A DNA stretch of 64,000 nt from JADLHS01 sp020848635. GTDB lineage: Bacteria; Verrucomicrobiota; Verrucomicrobiia; Limisphaerales; JADLHS01. The position numbers and the translations under genes are program-made. The DNA lies in the NCBI GenBank assembly GCA_037044975.1, contig JBAOIL010000018.1, forward strand, positions 1 to 64,000, written 5' to 3'. Position 1 is the first letter of the stretch. Each line of letters opens with the position of its first letter. This document shows, in pieces, positions 1 to 9,301 of this stretch. The notes beneath the pieces were generated by a model. That model saw nothing but the letters and a program-made list of their open reading frames with translations. It had not been told where the DNA came from and made no database searches.

Positions 1-163
1 CTTTCCGGTGCCTTCGACGTATTGCTGGAAATGGGGCAAGCCTTCCGGATCAAGGCCGAAAGCCTCCGCCAGCTTCGGGGACCCATGCGCCACATTGTTA
101 GGATCGGTCTCGGTCGTGGCCGAAATCCTCAGTCGCCCAGTCCAGTGAGGCGCAAATCAATGC
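1..163 (-). pseudogene. Partial reading frame cut by the left edge
   Basis: Read on the minus strand, the first ~160 bases are open and look coding (for example the residues ATTETDPNNVAHGSPKLAEA), running off the left edge. An in-frame TGA lies just upstream near 164-166 and there is no start codon in the open part, so the N-terminus is missing, frameshifted or cut by the nearby insertion. I do not recognise the family. The next ~120 bases up to the IS630 end at 284 hold nothing that I can assign. Confidence 0.3.
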
Positions 164-283
164 CGCGTTAAATCGGAAGAGAGGGCAATCGAGGGCTAGC
201 CCATGATCAACTCGGCTTTGGAACTCATCCACCTTCTGGGACACGACCGAATCGAACCGTCAGCGGTTGGTGAAGTGCCTCTA

Positions 284-309
284 TTGAGACTCGCATAATA
301 GGGTGACAT
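284..309 (+). repeat. Left terminal inverted repeat of the IS630 element
   Basis: Begins TTGAGACTCGCATAATAG and is the exact reverse complement of 4101-4126. It is preceded by the TA target site. Confidence 0.95.
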
Positions 310-340
310 AGCTATCGGTTAGCTCCTGTATAGTTTCGGC

Positions 341-959
341 ATGTCGAAGACGCGCGATCATGCCGCGCTGGAAAAGCGCCGTAAAAAGGCGGGCCAGCTG
401 TTTGCCAAAGATTATTCCGCCCCTGATGTCGCCCGCCGTCTGGGCGTCGCGCGGCAGGTGGCTTACCGCTGGAAAAGCACTTGGGATCAAGGTGGCAGTC
501 CGGCGTTGGCGAGCAAGGGGCCGGCGGGACCTAAGGCCAAGCTGACGGTGGAACAAACCCAGCAAGTCACCGAAGCCTTGCTGGCTGGCCCAGTCAGCTC
601 ACGGTTACAAGACGGCCCTCTGGACGTTGCCACGTGTGGCGGCGCTCATCGAAGACTCTGACTGGAGTGGAGTTATCATCCGGGGCACGTGTGGCGCTTA
701 CTGGGAGCCAGTGGATTCAGTTGCCAACGACCAGAACGTCGGGCGGTGGAACGGGACGAAAAGGCGATCCGTCGCTGGTCAGCGGACGGAGTTGCCGGCT
801 TTAAAAAAAAGGCCCGCCAACAAAGACGAACCATAGTGTTCATCGACGAAAGCGGCTTGAGCACCCGGCCCACCCGCGCGCGCACTTGGGCTCCGCGTGG
901 GCAAACCCCGGTGCTGCACGAAACCTTCAACTGGAAAAGCCTTTCGATCATCGGTGGCC
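341..959 (+). pseudogene. IS630 transposase, N-terminal part (split by insertion)
   Basis: This is the N-terminal half of a DDE transposase. Residues ~1-60 form a helix-turn-helix region (DYSAPDVARRLGVARQVAYRW), followed by a linker and the first catalytic strand with 'VFIDESGLS', which carries the first Asp of the DDE triad. Two single-base frameshifts (near 590 and 662) separate the pieces. The frame ends at 'LSIIGGL', exactly where the IS21-type element entered, and continues at 3716. It is therefore inactive unless the inner element excises precisely. Confidence 0.85.
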
Positions 960-982
960 TGTCAGCGGCGGAATGAAAGTGG
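960..982 (+). repeat. Left end repeat of the IS21-type element
   Basis: TGTCAGCGGCGGAATG... matches the reverse complement of 3687-3709 at 19 of 23 positions. It starts with the TGT common at IS21-family ends and abuts the GTGGCC target duplicate. Confidence 0.85.
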
Positions 983-1136
983 AGGAGGACAAGCGGTTTG
1001 AAATTCCGTTTTCTTCCGGGGCATTTTCTTCGGCCGCTTCACCCTAAAGGTCTTCTTCCTTCTTCGGACTTCATCTTCGGCGCTGTGTTCTTTTCCGTCT
1101 TCTTTTCTTTTGTATTCTTCGCAGGTTCGGCGCGCC

Positions 1137-1725
1137 ATGAGCCGTCGCTCCAACCCGGCGTAAGTGCCGTCGCTGCCATCGGTTGTTTCTTCCGGACTAC
1201 CGCGGGCCGCTGATCGGCAGCGGTATTGTTCCGACCCGGAATGTCGGCGGGCCAGCAAGCTCGCCAGTCAACGCCGCTGGCTCAGCAAAAACGGCAATGG
1301 CGATTACTTCCGTGGCCCGCGCGCCGTGGAGCGGGTGCAGGCCTGGCGCAAGCTCCATCCCGGCTACTGGCGCAGGCAGAGCCCTGCTCGTCGCGGAAGG
1401 GTCAAGCTGCTGATAATCAACCGGCTAACCCTGATCACTCCTCTTGTAACGTACCGCGAGGACTGCCCCGTACGTTACAAGAGGAGAGCCTGACGCAAGA
1501 CCCTGCTTTTGTGGGGCTTATCTCCATGGTGACGGGCAGTACACGTTTCAAGAGGAAATCGCAGCTACCGCGCGCCAACTGTTACTTCGAGGGCGGAACA
1601 TTCTGGGCTTTGTCAGCCCGCAAACCGATTCAAAACATGATCAACAAACACCTGCTGCGGCCCCAGCGGCTGCGCCACATTCCCCCGAGCTTCAGTTGGG
1701 TGGACCATCGGCTGGTCCGCCATGA
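1137..1725 (+). CDS. Accessory zinc-binding-like protein of the IS21-type element
   Basis: About 195 residues after joining frameshifts near 1160, 1210, 1400 and 1540. The N-terminus has a possible four-cysteine metal site, 'CRRCH' followed by 'YCSDPEC', then a basic stretch (SQRRWLSK, YFRGP, VQAWRKLHPGYWRR). The C-terminal part reads 'LTQDPAFVGLISMVTGST' and 'ARQLLLRGRNILG'. Similar reading frames occur, from memory, beside transposase genes in Planctomycetes and Verrucomicrobiota, annotated as hypothetical. The role is unknown; DNA binding that helps transposition or controls istA is a guess from the metal site and the basic patch. It overlaps the next gene by ~88 bp. Confidence 0.6.
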
Positions 1726-2042
1726 GTCGTACTGGCCCGTGCCGGCCACTGCCGCCTGGACGCTCTATCTCTTCCTGGTCACCGTGGCTGACGCCCAGGG
1801 CCTGAGCTTCTATTCCGATGCCGCCATTCAGCCGCACTGACCCTGGATCAGCTGAGTCTGGCGGCAGCGCGCCAGCCAGCTAATCCAAGCTGACCTCATC
1901 GCGTATCGCAAACCGCTCTACCAGGTGTTGTCGCTGCCGGAGGCGCCGCAGGCTGCGCCGGAGTCGAGCGGGCCCCGAATCCGGCGAAGTGCAATCGGTC
2001 GCGACCATCTTGCGCCGCGTTTTGGCAGGAGGTGGGCAGTGA
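1637..2042 (+). CDS. Small winged-helix-like protein translated into istA
   Basis: About 135 residues with 'SWVDHRLVRHESYW', 'LYLFLVTVADAQGLSFYSDAAI' and 'LIAYRKPLYQVLSLP'. The pattern of a short helical domain ending in 'ADLIAYRKPLYQVL' resembles winged-helix proteins that precede istA in some IS21 elements. A frameshift near 1830-1870 joins two parts. Its stop (TGA, 2040-2042) overlaps the GTG start of istA at 2039, so the two are probably translationally coupled. No function is known. Confidence 0.55.
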
Positions 2043-3504
2043 TCAGTTACGAAACGTTCTGCCGCCTGCGGCAACTGCGGGACGAACAAGGCTTGAAGGT
2101 CTCCCAGATCGCCGCCCAACTGGATCTCGATCGCAAAACGGTGGCCGCCTGGATCGAGCGTGCGACTTACCAGCAACGGCAGGGCAAGCGCCGGGCCAGC
2201 AAGCTCGACGCCTTCAAAGCCCAAATCAAAACCCTGCTCGAGCGCCATCCCTATACCGCGCAGCAGCTCCTCCAGCAATTACAGCAGCAAGGCTACGCCG
2301 GCGGCTACAGCATCCTCAAAGACTTCGTGCGCCAGGTCCGGCCCGTGCGCAAGCCCGCGCATCTGATGCTCGACTTTGCGCCGGGCGACTGCGCGCAAGT
2401 CGACTGGGGCAGCTTCGGTTCGGTGCCGGTCGGTTCGACGCACCGACGGCTCTCCTTCTTTGTGATGGTCTTGTGCTACAGCCGCATGATGTATCTGGAG
2501 TTCACCCTGGCCGAGAGCATGGAACAGTTCCTGGCGTGTCATCGTCATGCCTTCGAGTTTTTTCAATCCGTTCCCGGCCCGGGTCATGATCGACAACCTC
2601 AAGGTCGGAGTCTTGAGCCATCCCTTCGGCCAACGACCGGTCTTCCATCCGCGTTACCTTGATCTGGCCGCTCATTACGGCTTCGCGCCGGTCGCCTGCA
2701 ACGTGCGCCGGGCCAATGAAAAGGGGCGCGTGGAAAATGGCGTGGGCTATGTGAAGAAAAACTTCCTGGCCGGTCTGGACCTCGCCTCCTTTGCCGCGGT
2801 CAACCCCGCCGCCAGCACCTGGCGCGACACCGTGGCCAATGTTCGCCTCCACGGGGAAACCCATCGCAAACCCCTCGACCTGTTCGTCGAGGAAAAGCCC
2901 CGGCTCAAACCGCTGCCCATCGTGCCGTACGACTGCGCCGTGGTCCGCCCGATCGCCGCCAATGGCTGTTGCTGCGTCGTCTTCGACACCAATCGCTACA
3001 CCGTGCCCCATCTCTACGCGTCGCAACAACTGACGCTCAAGCTCTATCCCCGATCAGGTGCTGCTCTTTCACCACGAAAAACTCATCGCCACTCATGTGC
3101 GCAGCTACGATCGCCGGCAGAAGATCCGCAATCCCGACCACGTCAAAGAACTGGAGTCCCAACGCAAGCGGTCACGCGACCAGACCGTACTACTGACCTT
3201 TCTGTCCCTCAGCCCCCAAGCCGAAGCCTATGCCCGCAAGCTCGAGGAAAAGCGCCTCAACAGCCCGTATCATATCCGGCAGATCGTGGCCTTGAGCGAG
3301 ATTTACGGCACAGAGAAAGTTGAGCGCGCGTTGCAAGACGCCCTGAGCTTCGAGGCCTTCGGCTGCGAATACATCGCCAACATCCTGGAACAACGGGCTC
3401 GCCCGACCACTCCACCCGGCGCCCTGCACCTGACCCGTCGTCAGGACCTCCTGGACCTGGAACTGCCTCCGGCCGATCTGACCCCCTACGAATCCAAATC
3501 ATGA
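2039..3504 (+). CDS. istA: IS21-family transposase IstA
   Basis: About 488 residues with two frameshifts (near 2560 and 3050). N-terminal helix-turn-helix (LRDEQGLKVSQIAAQLDLDRKTVAAWI), then the DDE integrase core: 'CAQVDWGSF' has the first Asp, 'VMIDNLKVGV' the second, and 'RRANEKGRVENGVGYVKKNFL' the final Glu. The C-terminal region is the usual IS21 extension. The GTG start at 2039 is chosen because AGGAGG lies 7 bases upstream and the frame begins 'ISYETFCRLRQLRDEQG'. IstA cuts and joins DNA at the element ends; it needs IstB, which is lost here. Confidence 0.92.
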
Positions 3505-3709
3505 AAACCAACCCCTCCCTGCTCCAGCACCACCTGGAATATCTGAAACTGCCCTTCGTGCAAAACCATTGTCATCGAGGGTTCGAGCTATCGGATGAAA
3601 GACAGGGAAAATCAATGAAACCACACGATCAGGAACTCGGGATTTTCGCACCGCCGCGACCGGATTTTCAAACCGGCGGTTTTACGCCACTTTCGTGCCG
3701 CCGCTCACA
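3501..3709 (+). pseudogene. istB: Remnant of istB and right end of the IS21-type element
   Basis: The ATG overlaps the istA stop (ATGA), as in intact IS21 elements. Only about 23 typical IstB residues (MKTNPSLLQHHLEYLKLPF...) remain before the sequence changes to the non-coding right end. The AAA+ ATPase domain with its Walker motifs is absent, so roughly 700 bp have been deleted between 3570 and the end repeat. Confidence 0.75.
3687..3709 (-). repeat. Right end repeat of the IS21-type element
   Basis: Inverted partner of 960-982. It is followed at once by the second copy of the GTGGCC target duplication (3710-3715). Confidence 0.85.
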
Positions 3710-3715
3710 GTGGCC

Positions 3716-4101
3716 TGGCGCTCTGGCGGTTCTATTTCCAGATTCATGCTGGTAGTATTAAAAGTCTCCAAGTCATCGAGTTTCTGCGCCACCTCCAGCG
3801 ACATATCCCCGGGAAAATGCTGGTTATCTGGGATGGCGCACCGATCCATCGGAGTGTGCTGGTCAAAAACTATGTGGCCACCACCCAGGGGCGCATCGTG
3901 GTTGAACGGTTGCCGGCTTATGCGCCTGAACTCAACCCGGTCGAGTATATGTGGGGCCACCTCAAAACTCATGAGATTGCCAATCTGGTCGCCACCCAAG
4001 CTTGGGAACTCAGTTTTGAAGCCACGGCCGCGCTGCGTCGGATGCGCCGCCGCCGGGCCATCATCGCTGCCTGCTATTCCCAAGCTGAATTGTGGCCTTA
4101 A
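3716..4101 (+). pseudogene. IS630 transposase, C-terminal part
   Basis: Continues the frame broken at 959 (GGL joined to ALWRFYFQIHAG). It contains the second and third catalytic positions of IS630 enzymes: 'LVIWDGAPIHRS' (Asp) and 'PAYAPELNPVEYMWGHLK' (Glu). The stop TAA lies at 4099-4101 at the edge of the right inverted repeat. The clean continuation shows that the IS21-type insertion was recent and caused no further loss at the site. Confidence 0.9.
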
Positions 4102-4126
4102 TGTCACCCTATTATGCGAGTCTCAA
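4101..4126 (-). repeat. Right terminal inverted repeat of the IS630 element
   Basis: Perfect reverse complement of 284-309 and followed by TA (4127-4128). Confidence 0.95.
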
Positions 4127-4145
4127 TAGTTAGCTTCTCACAAAT

Positions 4146-4168
4146 ATCATAGTTCTGAGAGCTATGAT
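4146..4168. repeat. Short hairpin just outside the IS630 element
   Basis: ATCATAG and CTATGAT form a perfect 7-bp inverted repeat around a 9-base loop. There is no T-run, so it is not a convincing terminator; it may be the end of an older mobile element. Confidence 0.35.
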
Positions 4169-4339
4169 AACTCCAAGTAGTTCTGCCGCCCCGACGGCAG
4201 CCAGTGCGGTGGTGGCGCAGAAGCTGCCTGTCCACCCGGACACCAAAGGGCGGCTGCGGGTTTCCCAGGCTCAACGGCGAGACCTTCTTGCCGCGTTGGC
4301 CCGCTGGGTGCAGAACGACCGCCGCCGCCAACCGCCCGG

Positions 4340-4614
4340 GCGCAGGCCGGCAGTCCCCCAACCTCAACGCCTTCGCCGAACGGTGGGTACGCACCGTCAA
4401 AGAGGAATGTCTCGATCAATTGATTCTCTTTGGCGAAAGTTCCCTGCGCCACGCGCTCCAGGAGTTTCTGGCCCACCATCAGCATGAGCGCAATCATCAA
4501 GGGTTCGACAATGTCATCCCCTTCCCCGACGAACGAGCACAAGGTCAGGACGGAACGATTCGTAAATCCGAACGGCTGGGTGGATTGCTCAACTTCTATC
4601 ATCGCGCCGCCTGA
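4340..4614 (+). pseudogene. Fragment of an IS3/IS481-type integrase, C-terminal part
   Basis: Residues 'SPNLNAFAERWVRTVKEECLD' and 'FLAHHQHERNHQGFDN' are the end of an rve-type integrase core, with the catalytic Glu in the 'NAFAERW' helix. About 90 residues remain; the helix-turn-helix and the first two catalytic Asp residues are missing. The frame upstream of about 4340 is not related, so this is a decayed transposase remnant next to the intact IS630 boundary. Confidence 0.75.
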
Positions 4615-5558
4615 TCCGCTTGACCTCCACGATTACGTTGCGATTCGTCGCGGGCGCGAAATCGAGGCCGGTTGCGTCCACCACCTTACGCCCCCCTGCC
4701 CTCAGTCTCCTTTACCTCGACCATTCCAACAGATATCCCCTGCCCTCGGTTGATTCCGGCTCCTGAAAACGTCTCCCTATAATGAACGTCTACCCCCAGC
4801 TCCGCTTACCATTTCGTCCGGATAAAAATTTTGGCCCTACGGGTGTCCACATTATGCCTGTGGATTTGAGATGGGACGCCTCACCCCTTGGATTTTCAAG
4901 GTTCTGCTGTCTGCGAAGTGGTCGCGGTTTAAGTGCGAAATGTCCGCGCCATTGTCCGGGCTGCTGGCCGTGGCCCTGTCCAGCCCGCATCCGCGTCCGA
5001 TCCGTAAGAAGTCCGTAGCCGCAAATTGTTCGTGGCCTTGTCCAGTCTGCGTCCGTGCATAATCCGAATCCCAAATCATTCCGTAAACAATCCAGAGTCG
5101 CGACCTGTCGTCGGTCACGCGACTTCCGCCAAGCGTCCGCGTTCGCACCGCTGTACGGTGACATGCACTCAATTCGTTCCGACGCCCAGCGGGTTCTGCA
5201 GATCAGCCGCTGGGAGGTTGGGTGCGCGTATCCGGATTTGATGCTAGGTCGCCGGTCTGTTTGTCAAGGTAGTGCCGTCTGTATGCCATCCGGCCTCCAC
5301 CTGTGACAAACCGCCCCGGCTTCGGGATTTTGCACTTAGGATTTCGCGCGGGGAGAACTGCTTCTGATCACTTCTGTTCAGCCTCAGAAGTAAATGTAGG
5401 CGAATGTGCTGAACACCATGATAATCAGCAAATAGACAACTTCCGCCTTCCCCCAATTCGCGCGACTTACTGCTTTGTCTACAGCGCTTGCAGTGGCAAA
5501 GCCTCGTCGCAATTGCTGTTTCAATGGGCACCCGCTCAGTGCGGAAGTGCCAACGGGG
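4615..5558. other. Gene-free stretch with an imperfect tandem duplication
   Basis: No reading frame here looks coding. The segment at 4969-5030 is partly repeated at 5031-5092: both begin CGTGGCC(C/T)TGTCCAG and then contain GTCCG motifs, at a 62-bp period. I see no RNA gene or terminator. Confidence 0.45.
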
Positions 5559-6149
5559 TCAACCTTCCGCGGTCGCCCCAGCTTTTATGACGGTCGTTTC
5601 CGCGCTCCCCTTCGTCCGCGCTGCCAGCATCAGACAGCCAAGCAGCACCATCGTGAAACAGCCGTCGCTAATCAGTGAGTTTCGGAAGAACACCCAAGTG
5701 GGCGGAAAACCAGGTATGCCAATCGTAAGTGCCTGGCCCCAACCCGCCATGGTTTTGGCATATTCGGGCGCGGTCCACCAAGAGACGGTGTTGGTGATGA
5801 GATAGAAACTGCTTGAGCCTGCCGTGCTCGCCAAAAGGAAAGTCCCCAGGCTTCGAGCCTTCCGCAATCGCAGGCCTAGCAACGCAATCAATACCAGCGC
5901 CACATAGCGTGCCAACATTTCACCCGTCACGAGTGCCGCGCCAAAATGTGCGTTCAGCACCACGTCTGAAGCAAACAAGATGGCCAGCGGAAGAACCAGC
6001 GCTACCTGGCGTGGAAAGGTCAGCGGACCGCACAAAGCGAGTGCGACCACCGGCGAGAAGTTTAGCAGCCAGGAATGGTCTGCGCTATAACAAGCAGCGA
6101 GAAGGCGATATAGCACAACGGCAACAAAGAGAAGCAATGCAGTATTCAT
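5559..6149 (-). CDS. DUF6580-type membrane protein (possible ECF-like transporter component)
   Basis: A 196-residue hydrophobic protein with about five to six membrane segments. It begins 'MNTALLLFVAVVLYRLL' and has 'FSPVVALALCGPL', 'LFASDVVLN', 'SSSFYLITN' and a C-terminal 'SDGCFTMVLLGC'. The conserved N-P-V/A and S-D-x-x-x-N positions resemble the DUF6580 family, which is distantly like S components of ECF vitamin transporters. It lies 26 bp downstream of mtaB on the same strand, so it is probably in the mtaC-mtaB operon. A role in supplying a cobalamin precursor to the corrinoid enzymes is an inference from position only. Confidence 0.65.
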   Translation of the reverse strand: MNTALLLFVAVVLYRLLAACYSADHSWLLNFSPVVALALCGPLTFPRQVALVLPLAILFASDVVLNAHFGAALVTGEMLARYVALVLIALLGLRLRKARSLGTFLLASTAGSSSFYLITNTVSWWTAPEYAKTMAGWGQALTIGIPGFPPTWVFFRNSLISDGCFTMVLLGCLMLAARTKGSAETTVIKAGATAEG

Positions 6150-6175
6150 AGTTTTGTCATAGGGTTAATGTAAAA

Positions 6176-7575
6176 TCAGGCTGTTAAACCGTATTCCTCT
6201 GGGAGAAACCTCGATCGATCCGCCGCTGCGAGCTGTTGGCCGATGAACTCCGATTCGCTTTCAGGCAGATCGTCGAGCGTGTCTTGCAGGGTGTCGAACC
6301 AGACGACTTCGTTGGGAGCAATCCGAAGTATTCCCTTCGCGTGCGCCCCGCGCAAAAGTTCCACCGCCTTGCGGGCCACGGCAATGCCGGCGTGATAGTG
6401 CGAATCACTGCCTACGATCACTCGTGCAAGTTCCACGGAAGATTCCGGGGAGATGATGAAGGCCTGCGGGATTCCAGAGACACGTCCGACTCGATCAACC
6501 AACGCTGCAGCTGTTGCGCCGACGCTTTGCCATGAGAGCGGGCCGCGTTCATCAATCGGCAATCGTAGGCAAGTTGTTCCATGTAACAGGTTGGGGCCAT
6601 GCCGCCGAGAAGTTTGATATTCTGCACGGATTCATTCGACCAGGTATCGCAACAAGCCGCCGCGAGATTGCCCATCGGACTCAAATGCGCACAGGCCGAG
6701 GTCTTGCCTTCCATCGCCATCGGATACCCGGTGATAGCTTTGAGAATCGGATTTTCGTAGCCGCAATCCTTGCCCGGGCCGACCGCACCGCATTCGTACG
6801 CCACGAGCGAGCGCACCGCGGTCACGGCACGCACCACGGCGGCGAACACCCGCGGAATCATTTTCTGCTCCGCCAGCACCATCGCGGTATTGCCGAAGCC
6901 GCAGGCGGTGTCGCCCGCGCATTTCACGCCGTGCTTGGCGGCGATCTGCTGGAGATGCGTCCAAAGGAACCGCATGTCGCGCTCGCCGAGGATGCAGAGG
7001 CAAAAAATACTCCCGGCCAGATCGCCCGTTGACCAGCGCTTCGTCGTGCAACTCCTTGCCGCCGACGGATTCGATGCTCAGCAGTTCGGCGCCCGCGGCC
7101 GCCGAGCCTTCGAACAGTTCCGAGCATCGCATCCCAGTAACGGGCCGCGCCGCATGCAGCGGCGGGCGCTCGAACTCACGGTTGTCGTTGGGCGTCATGC
7201 GCAGCACGCTCTTCAGGCCAGCTGCGTGCCTTTCTCGCGCTGCATGCCTTCGAGCAAAACCTTTGCAATGATCCAATGCCCCACGCCGGATGCTCGGTCA
7301 TCGGCGGACAGCGTCTCGAATTCGATGACGACGCCCGGGCGTCTCCAAGTCCGCCGCACGCCGCAGCGCGCCCGCGATGATCTGCTCGTAGTTGCGCCGC
7401 ACCTCGGGCATGGTGTCCGGCTTCGATGCACATCGGCGGCAGCGTGAAGTTCAGTTCCGGATAGACCGTGCCGCCGCCAATAACCATGCCACTGGCGCGT
7501 GGTCAGAGGTTTGGGGCGCAATGCCCGAAGGTGAGTTCCAGTGGGTCGGCGACTGCGAGAGATGTGGTAATACAT
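6176..7575 (-). CDS. mtaB: Methanol:corrinoid methyltransferase family protein (MtaB-like)
   Basis: About 466 residues after joining frameshifts near 7490, 7380-7420, 7210, 7020-7050 and 6455, the usual MtaB length. Diagnostic stretches are 'PELNFTLPPM' near the start, 'FAGDTACGFGNTAM'-like 'CAGDTACGFGNTAM', 'GAVGPGKDCGYENPILKAITG', 'MEGKTSACAHLSPMGNLAAACCD', 'SNESVQNIKLLGGMAPT' and a C-terminal 'NEVVWFDTLQDTLDDLP'. In Methanosarcina MtaB, zinc is held by one Glu and two Cys; the matching GYEN Glu and the Cys residues in 'AACCD' and 'MAPTCYMEQ' are candidates. It would transfer a methyl group from methanol or a related methyl donor to the corrinoid of the adjacent MtaC-like protein. The real substrate cannot be read from sequence alone. 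Confidence 0.85.
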
Positions 7576-7600
7576 GACGGTTCGGCTTTCCACAACTCGG

Positions 7601-8238
7601 TCAGACTTTGCCCTGCACTAATCCCATGGCCGCGTCCACGGCACTGCCGGCATCCGCCGCATAACCGTCCGCGCCAATCTCCCGGGCATACTCGTGGGTG
7701 ATCGGGCGCCCCCCCGACCACAATTTTCACGACCAATCCTGCATCGCGGATGGCCTTCACCGTGTCGCGCATCGCGGGCATGGTCGTGGTGAGTAACGCG
7801 GACAATCCCACCAGCTTTGGTTGATACTGCTTAACCGCTTCAACAAATTTGGCGGGCGGCACATTCACGCCGAGATCAATGACGTCAATGTTCGCGCCCT
7901 TCCACATCATCGCTACCAGATTCTTGCCAATATCATGCAAATCCCCCTCCACCGTGCCGATCACCGCGTTGTGCTCCGGCTTTACGCCGGCCGCAGCCAG
8001 CAAAGGTTCCAGAATCTTCAACGCCTCCTTCATCGCGCGGGCGGCGATGAGCATTTCAGGGACGAAGATCTCATTCTGTTTGAAGCTTCTCCCCCACGAT
8101 CGCCATGCCGGGGACGAGACGCTGCTCGACGATGTCGCCCGCCTTTTCGCCGGCGGCAAGACACTGTTGCACGAGCTCGGGCACTTCCTTGCGCTTTCCG
8201 GCGATGATGGCTTGGGTGAGGGGATGTTGATCATTCAT
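7601..8238 (-). CDS. mtaC: Corrinoid-binding protein of the methyltransferase system (MtaC-like)
   Basis: About 212 residues. Helical N-terminal cap (MNDQHPLTQAIIAGKRKEVPELVQQCLAAG), then the Rossmann-type B12 domain with the cobalt ligand motif D-x-H-x-x-G in 'GDLHDIGKNLVAMMW', and 'VGLSALLTTTMPAMRDTV' and 'VVGGRPITHEYA' further on. Frameshifts near 8090 and 7705 must be joined. It carries the methyl group between MtaB and a second methyltransferase. It is first in the mtaC-mtaB-DUF6580 unit, 25 bp before mtaB. The divergent neighbour is purU. Confidence 0.9.
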
Positions 8239-8335
8239 AGCGGTAGTGAGATTGCCAGCTCTGAGAAGCGGAGTATTGTATTCCGGTACGTATCTTTGGT
8301 GATCCCGTGCTTTTGAAGCAGACCAGTATTGCCTC

Positions 8336-8347
8336 CTGATGCATCAG
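8336..8347. promoter_or_regulatory. Perfect 12-bp palindrome between divergent mtaC and purU
   Basis: CTGATGCATCAG reads the same on both strands and sits centrally in the 212-bp gap between the mtaC start (8238) and the purU start (8451). A dyad at a divergent promoter is a plausible operator site. I cannot assign a regulator; the AraC-type gene at 10.2-10.9 kb is one candidate. Confidence 0.35.
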
Positions 8348-8450
8348 AGGTTAGACAAACCAAAGACATGCATCTTCCAACAAAACGCCACGACCACCTC
8401 ACAGCGAGGCCCGACGCAAATTTCCGCTGGAATCCCCTCAAGGAAGAGGT

Positions 8451-9289
8451 ATGAGCACACAGGTCTTGCTGGTGGAATGCGAGGACCGCTGCGGCCTGGT
8501 CCACGCCGTCACCGGGGTGCTTTTGGACCACGGGGTAAACGTGGTGGGTAATCAGGAGTTTGTGGATCGTCCGTCCGCGCGCTTTTTCATGCGTACAGGA
8601 ATTCGATGGCCCGGTGGTGGGAAGCCAGTTGGAATCTGAGGTGCGCGCGGTGTTGCCGGCGGCCGCACGCGTGGCACTTTCAGTTCTGAAGCCCAAGCGC
8701 ATCGTGGTGCTGGTATCGAAAGAGCATCATTGTTTGGGCGACATCTTGGATCCGCCATGCCTTCGCCGAACTTAACGTGCGGATTCCTTGCCGTCGTCGG
8801 CAATCACTCCGGACTCCAACCCCTCGTAAACAAGTTTGACCTACCGTTTCATTTTATCAGTCACGAATCGTGCACCCGCGAAACCCATGAGGCAGAACTG
8901 CTCCGAGTCATCGCCCCCCTCCAACCGGATTACCTCGTCCTCGCGAAATACATGCGGGTGCTGACGCCAGGCTTTGTGCAACGCTTTGCCACCCGGATCG
9001 TGAACATCCATCATTCCTTTCTCCCAGCGTTCGCCGAGCCCGCCCGTATCAACAGGCGTTCGACCGCGGTGTCAAGGTCATCGGCACCACCGCGCACTTC
9101 GTCACTGAGAAGCTCGACGAAGGCCCTATCATCGTGCAGCAGGTCATCCCGGTGGATCACACCCATACGGCGCACGACCTCTCCCAGGCGGGGCGGGATG
9201 TGGAACAGATGGTCCTCGCCCGTGCGTTGCGCCTCGTGTTCGAAGATCGCGTGTTCCACTGCGGTAATCGCACAGTGATTTTTGACTAA
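8451..9289 (+). CDS. purU: Formyltetrahydrofolate deformylase
   Basis: About 280 residues after frameshifts near 8600, 8750 and 9045. N-terminal ACT domain (VECEDRCGLVHAVTGVLLDHGVNVV), then a formyltransferase-like domain with 'VVGNHSGLQPL', 'LAKYMRVLTPGF', 'IVNIHHSFLPAF' (the Asn-x-His-His-Ser-x-Leu catalytic signature) and 'VKVIGTTAHFV' followed by 'LDEGPIIVQQ'. PurU hydrolyses 10-formyl-THF to formate and THF. Next to a corrinoid methyltransferase set, it would free THF after methyl groups have been oxidised to the formyl level. An AGGAAG ribosome site precedes the ATG. The homocysteine methyltransferase starts 12 bp after the stop, so the two form an operon. Confidence 0.9.
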
Positions 9290-9301
9290 AGCCTGGAACT
9301 T

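Larger units (their letters stand above)
960..3709 (+). mobile_element. IS21-family element with accessory genes, nested in IS630
   Basis: Imperfect 23-bp terminal inverted repeats (960-982 and 3687-3709, starting TGT, 19 of 23 matches by eye) are flanked by a 6-bp direct duplication GTGGCC (954-959 and 3710-3715). The cargo, in order, is a zinc-finger-like protein, a small winged-helix-like protein, IstA, and a stub of istB. IS21 elements need both IstA and the IstB ATPase. With istB nearly all deleted, this copy should not move by itself. Confidence 0.92.
284..4126 (+). mobile_element. IS630-family insertion sequence, interrupted by an IS21-type element
   Basis: The element is bounded by perfect 26-bp inverted repeats (284-309 and 4101-4126) and flanked on both sides by TA (282-283 and 4127-4128), the target duplication typical of IS630/Tc1-mariner elements. 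Removing the nested element at 960-3709 and one copy of its target duplication leaves about 1.1 kb, normal for IS630. The transposase then reads straight across the excision point. The stop codon of the transposase touches the right inverted repeat. Confidence 0.93.

Noticed and set aside
4146..4168. Rho-independent terminator after the IS630 element
   Set aside because: The stem is AT-rich and there is no following T-run.
4969..5092. CRISPR array
   Set aside because: Only two imperfect copies with no distinct spacers and no cas genes in the window.
5239..5340. Possible cobalamin riboswitch near the corrinoid genes
   Set aside because: I looked for a B12-box-like core here and in the 8239-8450 and 13816-13879 gaps and found no convincing match; the first region is also at the 3' side of its gene.
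8235..8702. 155-codon open frame on the minus strand before mtaC
   Set aside because: Antisense to the purU start; no domain and incompatible with the ACT domain on the plus strand.
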